DNA from: Pempheris klunzingeri
Taxonomy: Eukaryota > Chordata > Actinopteri > Acropomatiformes > Pempheridae
Direction of reading: 5' to 3'
Assembly: GCF_042242105.1 (NCBI RefSeq)
Contig: NC_092016.1
Location: 12,972,501-13,036,500, forward strand
DNA length: 64,000 bases
The notes beneath the pieces are model-generated. The model ran no database searches. It saw only the letters and a program-made list of their open reading frames with translations, and had not been told where the DNA came from. How positions within the stretch are numbered: position 1 is the stretch's first letter; every line of letters starts with the position of its first letter. The position numbers and the translations under genes are program-made. This document shows, one piece after another, positions 54,901 through 64,000 of the stretch.

Positions 54901-57900
54901 CTGTCTTTGGTTTCCTCCCACCTAATTGAGCTTGATGAGCATGACACCTGATAGTCCGCCTTCGCTGGGAATCTCACTATCTCAATACCCCTCAATGACA
55001 GCTCCAGTGAAAGATTTTAAGGAACAATTTGGTAAAGTGCCACACCAGCCTGTCTCATGTTGCACAAAAACTTTGTGGGGACTGATGTGTGCCAGTCTAT
55101 CTAAGCAGGCACATTCTTCCACCTACACCATTATGAGGTTCTCATTACACTGAGAGATTGTGCTTCACATGTTGCCAAAATGACAATACCTGCTATCTAT
55201 CGCCACCCATCCAGTGCATTATGACTCTTACAACTATTCTGCTTTGAAAACAGACAATTAACTATTGTGACAAATTTCAACTGGAGGACCAACACGATAG
55301 ATCTGATGCTGATTAAAAACGGGATTGAGAGAGAAAGAGAGATGCAAATAATGAGCGATCTAATCTGCACACCTACACTAAACAGCTTAACCTCACACAG
55401 CCAGGGAATACCATTTTACCTGTAAAGCTATTCAGATCCATCGAGAAATGAGGCCAAGAGGTAGAGGGACAGAGCACACCTGATCCTGTCTCACCCCCCT
55501 GCAGCCCTCTTGGGCTCTGCCTGGGTGGCCAACAGGCCTACGCATAATAAAATGGAGGCTTGGAGGAGGGATTAGGAGTCGTGCTGACCTCTGAATTAAC
55601 ACTCTTAATCTTCAAATATCACAAAATTTTAGATGAAGGCTGACAAATATGGCTAGAAATAAAGACTAAGAAGGAAAAACTATTCCGAAAGGACAGGGTT
55701 TGTTCACAATATGACTTGAATAACATCCAGACGTCACTGCCTGGTGATCTCTCCAGCATAAATCAGAAGTAACTCGCATAAACACAGATTGTGTGTGTTT
55801 TTCAACCAAGTCTATTTATTATAGTGAATAGCCAACTCTCAGTTCAGTTGACAACAGGACAACAAGCATGTAAAAGGCTCTTTATGCTTTTTGTCACTGC
55901 CTTGAGTTATCAAACCTGTGATCTGTGCTCCTCAACCTGAGTCTCACATTTCTCGCCCTCTCAGTGTGTTTCCTATGTGCGCAGTCAAGCCTGACTTGAG
56001 CAACGCTGCAGAAATCTGACCAACTTCCAGATCAGGTTGAGTCCCTTCCTCTTAAACAGGGTAAATTTGTGTTCAGGGGAAGAAAAAGAATCCTAAGCCA
56101 AAATAAAAGGTGAGGAGCAAATCCATTTCCTTGTGCTGTCAAACAATCCCTTCATTCACTGCTATCTAAATGACATTTAATTTGATTCTGCTGTTGATCT
56201 CTCCGATACCCTGAGTGCTTCCAAGACATCTACTCTGGCTGCCGTGCCACACTGGCCAGGTATGAAGGGGGGAGAAATCTGATGAGCCGTCACACACCAT
56301 CATGCACAGAAGCATGAGTGCGCATGCACACACGCACACACACACACACACACACACTCTCTCACAAATAGTGGAAAACATCCTGAAATAAAACCACAGG
56401 TAGCAGGTCTGATTTCACAGGATACACCAGGTCATGTGAGACAGAGGTGGAAATACAAATTGGGTTAACACGCAATGCCCAAGGACTCCTAAACACTTCT
56501 CTGAAGATCAACTGTTTATATTACAATCATAGCTCAGCTTTTATTTTATTTTTTCTATTTAAATCAATGACATTTGCCATCATACAGTATCACCAAAATA
56601 TTGAAATATAAACTTTAGAATTGAATTTTTGCTCTGCTTTTTGTTATTTTGTTTTTAAAAGCACAAGTTGCATACAGGTATATAAAGCCTTTTGTCGAGA
56701 CTACTGACCTCCATTGGAACACAGACGGACAACCAAAGAAAACATATAATCATCACTGACTTTGAAAATAACGGATGATATGCAGTTGTCATAACAGAAA
56801 CACAAAAATGACAGAAAAAAAAAAAGAGTTGCTTCTTACTTATTAAACAGTTTGGGAGAGAACAGCTTCCATGCTTACAACTACATAATAGTGATTATAT
56901 ATGCTATTGGTAATGCTGGTATATACGCTGGGTAGGATAATGAGTACAATAAAATATGAATTAATTAATAATCTGAGACTAATCTAGAAACTGATTTGTT
57001 ATTGAATACATTTAAGCAAAAATGCCAAAAACTCAGTTGTAGCAGTGTGTCAAATGCGAATATGAACTGATTTTCTTAGATTAAGTAATAGTAAATTTAA
57101 AATCTTTTGGTTCAGGACTGTTGTTAAATGCAAGAAATTTTAAGATGCCATGACAGTGAACATCTTTCACTATTTTCATTACATTTCATGGATGAAATAA
57201 TTAATTTAGAAAATAATTAGCAGATTAATCATTAGTTGCAGCCCTACTTAAACATATTTCACACATCTCTCTTAATATTATTAGCGATGGTGTTGAATGA
57301 TTTAAGCATATTAAAGCCCATGAATGTGAATTAGAGAAAAATAATAAACATAACGCAAAACAAATTAACAAATAAAATTAATGTGTGAAGTAAAATTCAT
57401 TTTGGTCACAAAAAAACTTTATGCTAACATGTACAATGTGATTTCTGGGATATCATCTGTCCGGCTGAAGTTAATGACAGTGGCTGCATAAGTCCGATCT
57501 AGACATTCCAGTGACCACAAGGTTACACCAGGACATTAGCGAAGCCTCGCTGAGGAATTAGCTCATTAATGTAATGGTAACAATATGGAATCAGCCTCCC
57601 CGGGGAGAGATACGGCAGGAGTATCTCCGCAGCTGCCTTTTTTGTAAATCACTCTGCTTATCTGGTGGGAGGAGGTGATCAATACGGCAGCATCACTGTA
57701 AACAGATAATGTAGCGCACTCTGGGGCTAGCGTCTGTATAGCAGCCCATTAGGCCACACAGCCATCCAGATGACGGATAGTGATAAGTAGACAGCCGGGC
57801 TGCGTCCTTGTGTTGCATCTCATCACCAGCTCCCGGCTACACTGACCTGACTGAGCTGCACCACAAGGTTAAAGTCTGACCATTTTACGTGGCTTAAATA

Positions 57901-60231
57901 ACACAAAAGTCAGTGAGATTTGTTTGTGTAAAATTGTAACTATTCAAATCTCCACTCATAAAATTCATATTTTACATACACAGTTGTTAATGTAATAGCC
58001 ACATTCATTTATTATGGTACATTCTACCAGCTACAGAATGAGCAGTTCTGATCTACATTACAGAACATATTGTATACAATATACGTGGTTGGGATGGACG
58101 TCTCAACCAGCCTGGGTTGATGTGTTCATCACAGGCTAATGTGAGCAAAGCTCTAAAAGGTTCAGCAGTATTAGCAGCTCAGGACTGACTGACAGGCAAG
58201 CAGATGAAACCCAGGTATCAAACTTGATTCAAAACAAGTTTCTAAAATAACCTATTGAGCCTTGGGTATGCCGACGTTTGTCTGTGCGCTTGCTGTTAAT
58301 GTCATGCTGATGTAAAACTCTTCTGCATGGAAATCTGTTTAGCCATGGGGGAACGGTTTAGAATTAGTTATGAAAGAAAAGCTAATTCAAGACTACTCTT
58401 TTACAATTGTTTATAATTCACTCCAGAGTTTGGCTTGACTATTGTGCAGATGATGGAAACACAAGGGCCTAATTTCACCTCCTGTTCCTTTACACAAGAC
58501 ATGTCAAAATTATGTCTTAAAAGCCAAGGAGTTATTGTGTGCACTTAAACTAACGTACAATCATGCACGGACGTGCAAACAAATTCAGCAAACAAACGCT
58601 TTGTACAAGAAAACAGTCTCTCCATTTTAGATAATAACATTTCTTCTACTTCTGAAGTCTGCTTGAAATTCCGTCAGATTACAATGATTGAGGAAGAGAG
58701 AGTACAAAAAAAATCAATATACATGTGATGCCCTTTAAAAGCCTTATAAATATAAGAAGCATTTGTCCATTAGCAAAGATTCAGAGACCAGTAAATGCTA
58801 ATGAATGGGAGAGCAAGGCCATTCGAGTCCATTACAGAGTCCCACTAGTGACTACGGCAGCCTCTCTGAGGTTATCTACTGGCAATCCATGCAAACGCTA
58901 GACCCACAACTCAAAAATACTCTGCACTCTAAATGATAGATGGGACACATGTGCTTTTTGTGTTTTGAGAGGAAAGAAAGAGCACAAATTGATTACGGAA
59001 ACAGAGAAGCTTTCCATTTCTAGAAGGGCAGCGCTGCAACTCATTAATATAGTTTGAGAATATTTATTGAGATGAAGCAATTATAAACAGCGAATAAGTA
59101 GGTTAGTTGAGATTAGCTCACTCAGTTTGTGCAACTGCAAAAACAATCACAAAGACGAAATAAAGGAGGGTGTTGTCAGTAGGGTCACAGAAAGGATACA
59201 GTCTAAGAGAAGTCACTGAGAAGAACTGTAACAGCTGTTTGAGGCCATTGTGAATATACAGCACAGAGCAGACAGACATTAAATAGTATCGATCGCTAAA
59301 AAGTGTCCTTTTAAGTTTGTAAACACAATCAGAAATGCAAAAATGAAATCTGTTAATACTATGTCCAAACACAAAATGCCTCCAGCGTATTTGTATTTTT
59401 GGTGTACTGCCAGTCATTAATAACCTAATCCATTTCTGTTTCTTTGATATTATTTACAATTCACAAAGTAACAAAAACGTGTAAAATAACATAGAGCAAA
59501 CTTTTTATTTTGAGTAAATACATCAAGTAAGCCAATCCATATGTGTTGTCTGTAGCTATTGATGTATTCGGTCTGATTGAGAGATTGTATTGACCATAGG
59601 ATAAACATTATGGATAGACATTTATAAAAAATAAAGGGAAGAAGGCAACAGTTCCTTATACTATTTTAGGGCAAATTAACAAAAAGAGAACGTGTATCTT
59701 CAGTTGGATCATCGTGCAGGTACTGTTCATCATAGATAGTTCATAAACACGAGCTCACAGGGAATATCCGTCGCTGCGGGGAGTCGCTTCTCACCTATTT
59801 CTATCCTGACAATGAACCTAAATTTAGACTTACACCTTTGTCGACAAGATCACTCTCACCACTGAACTCGACAACAAGTGGTCAGCATCCTAAACCCAGT
59901 CATAAGCTAAAGAGACAGCTCACCCTGCTGGCTTGAATCAGAAACTTGATTGGGTCGAGATAGTAAACTGAGGGGCACAGAAACTGATTTTTTTGTTTTG
60001 AGTTAGTCGTGTGTTAAAACACAGAAAAATACCTGCGCACACCATCCACTTTATATCTAAGTATATCACAATGTCAATTTAAATATGATTATTTCAGCTC
60101 GGTGACAGTACTTACTTGAGAGGAATTCGAGGAACTGCAGTGGGTGTGGAAGCAGCAGTGACGACCTGCAGAATTTGTTCCAGAGCCGACAGGCCGCCGC
60201 CCACTTGGAAGGCCACTTGGTCTGCATTGTT
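36934..60231 (-). CDS. scaper: S-phase cyclin A-associated protein in the ER, C-terminal part (last nine exons)
   Basis: Large protein named for cyclin A/CDK2 binding and ER location; human mutations cause retinal degeneration and intellectual disability with ciliary features. Exons in gene order: 60231-60116, 52165-52042, 50404-50175, 48548-48393, 46185-45951, 44429-44280, 38389-38198, 37359-37311, 37031-36934 (TGA). They join in phase over 1,350 nt, giving the final 449 residues. Human SCAPER is about 1,400 residues, so roughly the first two thirds lie beyond the right edge. Matches from memory to human: NNADQVAFQV, STPTAVPRIPLKSLCAAVN, INCSYVLFSNKIALLMDLLL, DKSIFGRTVNKQVFEGLTTG, TRTQDLISYIVNMGLIDKL, FDNKRQDPTGLTALLQSTDL, GAEGLSLAFRHIVSSLLWYC, YFTVNHPDNQVIVQSGRQPS, LCQLPFQYFSHPRLI, QQEMSCVLLATFIQ, ending QFFLKKQEE. 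This part is helical and repeat-like. The zinc finger and coiled coils described for the family are in the missing part. One donor is the unusual CAG|GTTAAC (44279). Confidence 0.95.
37360..38197 (-). other. scaper intron near the 3' end
   Basis: Intron between the exon ending in ATFIQ and the 49-nt exon. AT-rich with T runs; no repeat or gene recognised. The adjacent short intron 37032-37310 is similar. Confidence 0.8.
42527..42581. repeat. Imperfect TA/ATGTAC microsatellite
   Basis: TA-rich alternating tract interrupted by GTAC and TTA. It is largely self-complementary and could form cruciform or hairpin structures. Confidence 0.9.
42590..43170. promoter_or_regulatory. Candidate enhancer block in scaper intron
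   Basis: Complex non-repetitive sequence. Its right part (about 43030-43140) is dense in homeodomain cores (CTTAATTTAATCATC, CAATTATTCAATTTAA, AATAATTAAATTGG) and has a perfect octamer ATGCAAAT at 43079-43086. Scaper introns are expected hosts of isl2 enhancers. Conservation cannot be tested here. A 92-codon frame (42594-42872) overlaps but resembles no protein. Confidence 0.35.
43795..44136 (+). mobile_element. MITE-like AT-rich interspersed repeat, copy D (longest)
   Basis: The left part reads GATTAATTGATTACTTGGTA then GACAGAAAGTTAA. The middle keeps a GTTGGCCTGACAAATGCAGACAA block. The right end is AACAACTAACTGACAAAATTGGTAGATTGATAAATAAC followed by TTGTAAGTAACGGC in degraded form (given here in two fragments). 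It has the same layout as copies A-C but is closer to full length. Confidence 0.55.
44181..44238. repeat. AT-rich low-complexity tract
   Basis: Mixed AATAA, ATTA and AAT tandem units ending about 40 bp from the scaper exon whose donor is GTTAAC. Confidence 0.9.
44430..50174 (-). other. scaper introns between 44.4 and 50.2 kb
   Basis: Introns 44430-45950, 46186-48392 and 48549-50174. The only clear repeat is an interrupted TG tract at 48302-48327, about 65 bp from the exon at 48393-48548. A 131-codon plus-strand frame at 49478-49873 is not recognisable as a protein. No other gene was seen. Confidence 0.75.
48302..48327. repeat. Interrupted TG dinucleotide tract
   Basis: TG units broken once by TC, inside a scaper intron on the downstream side of exon 48393-48548. 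Confidence 0.9.
50405..52041 (-). other. scaper intron
   Basis: AT-rich intron with a short CCTG/GACT run near 51580-51605. No gene or interspersed repeat recognised. Confidence 0.75.
54074..54185 (+). mobile_element. tRNA-derived SINE relic
   Basis: Starts GGTGCCCTGGTAGTCTGATG, a decayed A-box region as in fish SINEs that begin 'GGTGTCCTGGTAGCC-AGTGG'. Then a decayed B-box region (about 54133-54150), then GGGGACCTACGCTACATGTT and CCCCTCCCTCTTGTG as the SINE body. Too mutated to be an active RNA polymerase III gene. Confidence 0.6.
54655..54860. promoter_or_regulatory. Candidate enhancer block in scaper intron
   Basis: Complex sequence with TCTAATTAAATCAC, GCAATTGACTCACTCAACTG and GCTAATCATGCTTG, immediately after the SINE/AT-rich stretch. 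It has several homeodomain cores and mixed composition, and no coding potential or repeat match was recognised. Confidence 0.3.
56335..56357. repeat. CA dinucleotide microsatellite
   Basis: About 11.5 CA units preceded by an imperfect CACGCACA/GCATGCACA region. Confidence 0.95.
57035..57246 (+). mobile_element. MITE-like AT-rich interspersed repeat, copy B
   Basis: The right end is AATAATTAGCAGATTAATCA then TTAGTTGCAGCCCTA, the best-preserved terminus in the window. The interior has CTTTTGGTTCAGGACTGTTG and ATCTTTCACTATTTTCATTA blocks in the same order as copy A. Confidence 0.65.
57420..57860. promoter_or_regulatory. Candidate enhancer block in scaper intron
   Basis: A GC-balanced, non-repetitive island in AT-rich intron. 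It includes GAATTAGCTCATTAATGTAA, a CTTATCTGGTGG GATA/E-box-like pair and CAGATAATG. The abrupt composition change just after MITE copy B, with no reading frame, suggests a constrained non-coding element. Confidence 0.35.
58650..58890. promoter_or_regulatory. Candidate enhancer block in scaper intron
   Basis: Non-repetitive block with CATTTGTCCATTAGCAAAG and CCAGTAAATGCTAATGAATG motifs and a GTCCATTACAGAGTCCCAC stretch. No coding potential or repeat identity was seen. Confidence 0.25.
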
Positions 60232-61324
60232 CTGTTGAGGCAAGGACAGAGAGAGAGAGAAAGGGAGAGGGAGAGAGAGTGAGTGAAACTGAGGTACAGA
60301 CAGGGGACACTGAGCCAGAGGCTGGACAGGGGATTACATGGCTCTCACCAGAGAGGGAGCCTCTCTTTCTCCTACGGCGACGAGGGATTGAAATCTGACA
60401 CAAAGTGATCCCACAAGTATTCCTGTTTAATCTCAAAAGTGCACAACCCGACTCCGCCCCACAACAGTCAAGTTTCAGTTGAAGGCAAATGGTCTGCAGG
60501 CTCCAGTTAGCACCGGGGTGGTCTCAACGGATGACCACAGACAAAGTGAAACCGAGAAAATGCCACACGGCTGAACAAAGAATGGGGCAATTAGAGAACT
60601 GTAAAATAAAGAGACGATCACTCTGATAGGACAGGATACAGAAACAAACATGACATTCTTATCATAATTAGACCTAAACTGCAAATGCATTAGATCTACT
60701 GAGGTAACAAAGATGCAGCATTTACATTACTTCCTTTTGTCAGCATTTACAGGGATTAAAGAGCCATGTAATCCTGTTCGGAGACTTTTCTTCAACCTTT
60801 AACACTATCCAGCCTCACACGCTTGCAGAGGAGCCCCACTCACACCTCAAGTTACTTTAGATGTGAAAATGTTGCAGACTTCTTACAACCTAATTTCAGC
60901 TTGTCTGACTAAATGGTCAGACTAAGTGGTGCTTTGCCTCTAATGGCTCTGCTCAAATTCTCTCTTTTTCCAGCCGTTGTTCATTTTATTTTGGACTAAA
61001 GATCTCAGTGCAGACAGTATGATGGATAAAAGTTTTACAGATAGAAATGAGGGCGCAATAGTAGACACGGTAAGGTCAATGAACACATTGTTTGCTAGAA
61101 ACCGAAGGCTGACGGCACTCAAACCAATAACATGCAGATACATTTTAAAAAGGTTTAAATCCCATACCTGGTGTAATTACACAAAATGAATTAGTGATCA
61201 ATCTTACAATAAATACCAGATCATCTGGGGTTAAAACTACTTCCTTTCATATACCATGTTTGTAATCATTATTTAAATCATTTTCTGTAAACAGGACATG
61301 ATAAGGAAATAGAGGAATCTTTGC

Positions 61325-61327
<3 letters not shown>

Positions 61328-61355
<28 letters not shown>
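61328..61355. repeat. Poly-T tract (28 nt)
   Basis: Uninterrupted T28, followed by a second T13 run at about 61384. It could be the tail of an old minus-strand retroposon, but no body was recognised beside it. Confidence 0.9.
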
Positions 61356-61359
<4 letters not shown>

Positions 61360-62711
61360 CAAGAGTCCATTGGTTGAGTCCACTTTTTTTTTTTTCATTA
61401 TTTCACTTACAATAAAGCACATAGGATTTATGAACACATGTAAATAGTTAGGCCCTGCCGTCCTGTGATGATAGAGTAATTGGCAGTGGGTCAGATGCTG
61501 TTGCTACAGTGTCTTGTAAATCAACAAGTACAAAGCCAGGAGCGAGCGCTGACTATCAGGCATGTTTGTGCCTGGGTCGACAGGGAGGAAAGGAGCTGGA
61601 GGGGAGCTGCTGATGGAGGGCCTTCTTCACGCAACTGCAGAGAGCCGTGTTACACTGCAGGTCACTCCTCCACCTAATGAGGTTACTGGCTCCTCAGTGC
61701 TGTGACAGCACTAAAATCCAGCCACTTCACAGCGCTTTTGTTCTGCAGATGGGAAGTTGCCAACAAGCCTGAACACATTGAGAAAGAAGCGCTTTACCAA
61801 ATTACAGATAAGCTCTTCATCTGTCATTCATGCCCTCTGCAGAGGTAACTGCTCCTCAGTTCCAGTGTTAGACACACACGGAAGATGCACTGAACAATCA
61901 TTTAGGGTTTGGGACAAAAACATTAACAAACATGCCAAAGAGAATTTTTTTTTTCCATTAGCATAATGAAAAATGTCTCAAAGACAGTCTCAAGAGTCTA
62001 AGCAGTGTTTGTAAAAAATCTCATTATAACTTCCCTTCTGTACATTGCCAGTAGTTTCCATGCCTAATCAATTGGGTCTCAGTCGCTGATCTTGGCTTAA
62101 CCCCTCTCTTAACCCTCCCATCAACACACCTACCTAAAAGCTCCTCAGCTAAATAAGAGAAGGCAGCTCTTTCATAAGAGCTTATCAAATGGTATTAAAG
62201 GGGGTAACTGGGACTTGCCCAGTCCTGGCCGTCTCCTGTGAAAACCAGACAAAGTTTCTTGGCTAGTCAGTGCTTTTTCTGCTCTGCTGACAGATTTATC
62301 TGTTGTGATAATGGAACAATACGAGTGAAGAGGATTAAGTTCAAACTACTTGACATACTATCTTTAGGTGGTCTATGCATGCAATGGTCCACAGAAAACA
62401 AAGAAGGCACCAGAGCATTATTGTGAGGACACACATTTCACCTTAACATTTAAAGTAAAGATTTGTTTTGCAGGATAACAGGTCTGATGTCTGTGAATGT
62501 TGATTCTTCATGCTTTTCAAAGCAGTAGACTTTCTAAGCAATCGGCATCTAGTGATGAGAAATGCTTTCTACAAACCTAAACAGTCAAGGGCAGTGGAAA
62601 TCATGTTGGTATGTAATTACAGTGACAGTGTATGTACACAGTAAGCCGCATTTGCATACAAACTGAACAGGGTTAAAACAATGTTTTCGGACAGTTTACT
62701 CAATGTCCTTA

Positions 62712-62820
62712 AAGGGATATTCAAACACTTTAGGAATTGCACTTATTTGCAGCCAAAGTAAGATAAGGGGATTAGTTATCAGTTTTCTCTGTATGTATTA
62801 AGGCTATCTTAGCTCAAAAG
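62712..62820 (+). mobile_element. Interspersed-repeat relic
   Basis: AAAGGGATATTCAAACACTT, then CACTTATTTGCAGCCAAAGT, AGATAAGGGGATTAG and TAAGGCTATCTTAGCTCAAA. This order matches a common fish repeat of the form 'GGAATAGTTCGACATTTTGGGAAATACGCTTATTTGC...GAGAGTTAGATGAGAAGAT...TTAGCTTAGC', abbreviated here. Family not named. Confidence 0.45.
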
Positions 62821-62829
62821 TTTCAAGGT

Positions 62830-63255
62830 TTGCACAGACATTCATGGTCCCCTGATGAAGACTCATATAGACTTTAGAAATCCATCGTCTTTTACTCCAG
62901 CGCCACCTTGAGCACCCTCAAGATTTGGGGTTGTGATTGAAATGTCTCTGTGAATTGCAAGAACTACGGCGCTACTTCAACTACTTCAACTAATTAGCAG
63001 CATCATCAGGTCAAAATGTTTATTTGTCCAGTTAAGTGTTTTATTGTTTGCACAACTAATAAGATTCACTTCAGCTGAACTTGGCATCTGTAATACTGTA
63101 ATTTGATAATATCAGCATGCTAACACACCTAACATGGTAATCGTGCTACCTGTTATTCATAAGCATGTTAGCAATGTAACTGAAAGCATGTTAGCATGGC
63201 GACCTGTGCCTTTGTGTGGCAGGGCTTTGTGAGGCTGTGACTTCATAGTCTCGTT
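62830..63255 (+). mobile_element. Interspersed-repeat relic with GCATGCTAAC and CATGGTCCCC motifs
   Basis: CAGACATTCATGGTCCCCTG then CCAGCGCCACCTTGAG and GTGATTGAAATGTCTCTG; later CAGCATGCTAACACAC, GCATGTTAGCAATGT, AAAGCATGTTAGCATGG and GGGCTTTGTGAGGCTGTGAC. These are successive landmarks of a very abundant teleost non-autonomous repeat. Degraded and recognised from memory; the boundaries are approximate. Confidence 0.55.
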
Positions 63256-63549
63256 TTACTTATATAAAGTCACTGCACAGATTTTACATGTCAAAATCAA
63301 TTCATTGGTCACAATGAGTACTACTTAGACCACAGATTATATGCCTGTTTTCAAAGGCTAAGAATAATTATTCAAGCGGCATACTAAAAATTGAAATAGC
63401 TCTTCCAGTGTGGGCTAATTGTTAATGCTTGCTCTAATCATTTGTGCTAAGCTAGTCTAAACATGTCTCAGATTTTCAGTATCTTTGTAGTGAAAGCACA
63501 GAGATGAATTTCATTTTGTGACTGTCAAAAAGACAGCAAACAATCATAT

Positions 63550-64000
63550 TTCCCAAAATGAGTTTTAACTAGTCAAGAATGTTGTTCAATGTTGTCGTGC
63601 TTCATCCAACTCAAACTAATCTCTAAAAATGGGTCATTTTCAGAGATAGCTATTTTACAAAAAGTTGTTCAGGCATTCATCTAGTTTTGGCTTGATTATT
63701 GTAATGCACTTTAATCAGGTATCAGCCAGCACTCGCTCCACAGTCTCCACTTGGTACAAAATACCGGTGCTCAACTCATTACTGGAACAAAGAGGCCTGT
63801 CTTTGACTCCCTACGTTGGCTCCATGTAAGAGCTTGACTTGATTTCAACATTTTAATGCTTACTTTTTAAGGCCTTAAATGGCCTTGCTTCTAAATATAT
63901 TTCTGATTTACTGACCTTATATGAGCTCTCTCTACCATTAAGATCAACGGATAGAGCCCTGCTGGTTACTCCCAGGTGAGTTGGTGACAAAGTGGCCCAC
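63550..64000 (+). pseudogene. Fragment of a LINE (L2-like) reverse-transcriptase frame, broken
   Basis: Conceptual frames on the plus strand show the end of an L2-type non-LTR retrotransposon ORF2: LDYCNAL near 63690, then SLHLVQNTGAQLITGTKR and FDSLRWLHVR around 63740-63825, followed by the family's post-RT region. At least one stop and several frame changes interrupt it (for example a TAG just before LDYCNAL and a TGA soon after WLHVR). It runs off the window edge. Confidence 0.7.

Larger units (their letters stand above)
52166..60115 (-). other. scaper intron (8 kb) with repeats and candidate enhancers
   Basis: It contains a SINE relic (about 54074-54185), candidate regulatory blocks (54655-54860, 57420-57860, 58650-58890), a CA microsatellite (56335-56357) and MITE-like copy B (57035-57246). 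The flanking exons join in phase at the split Lys codon of RIPLK|SLCAAVN, so no coding exon is hidden inside. Confidence 0.8.
60232..64000 (-). other. scaper intron running off the window edge
   Basis: No further scaper exon was recognised upstream of the one ending at 60231. It holds GA-rich sequence at 60246-60282, a T28 run at 61328-61355, repeat relics at 62712-63255 and a LINE fragment from about 63550. The next 5' exon probably lies beyond 64000 or is too small to recognise. Confidence 0.65.

Overview
This is a vertebrate nuclear window, almost certainly from a ray-finned (percomorph-type) fish. The evidence is split genes with GT-AG introns, proteins that align closely from memory with human and zebrafish orthologues, many dinucleotide microsatellites, and degraded copies of interspersed repeats common in teleosts. 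There is no bacterial, plasmid or phage content and no operon, CRISPR array or defence locus.

Four protein-coding genes are present in the order tmem266 (+), etfa (-), isl2 (+), scaper (-). This is the gene content and order of human 15q24. (1) About 2.86-21.4 kb: tmem266, an orphan voltage-sensor membrane protein; nine coding exons are resolved and only the short N-terminal exon is missing. (2) 21.4-28.2 kb: etfa, complete, 12 exons and 333 codons, converging tail-to-tail on tmem266. Its promoter carries a perfect TCTCGCGAGA element. (3) 30.2-34.5 kb: isl2 (probably isl2a), complete, six exons and 359 codons, a LIM-homeodomain regulator of neuronal identity, divergently arranged with etfa. 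(4) 36.3-60.2 kb and beyond: the 3' half of scaper, nine exons encoding the last 449 residues, converging tail-to-tail on isl2. Its 5' half lies beyond the right edge.

The genes do not form a pathway: a mitochondrial electron carrier, a voltage sensor, a neuronal transcription factor and an ER/cilium-linked protein. What links them is regulation. Islet and Scaper are a known anciently conserved neighbour pair, and scaper introns are expected to hold isl2 enhancers. Several intronic blocks rich in homeodomain-type sites are flagged as candidates.

The rest is intron and intergenic DNA with microsatellites, about four copies of one AT-rich MITE-like family, two LINE fragments, one tRNA-derived SINE relic and other old repeats. 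I did not find a previously undescribed system. The best leads are the regulatory blocks, the etfa promoter element and a TG tract beside the acceptor of the tmem266 exon that encodes S3-S4.
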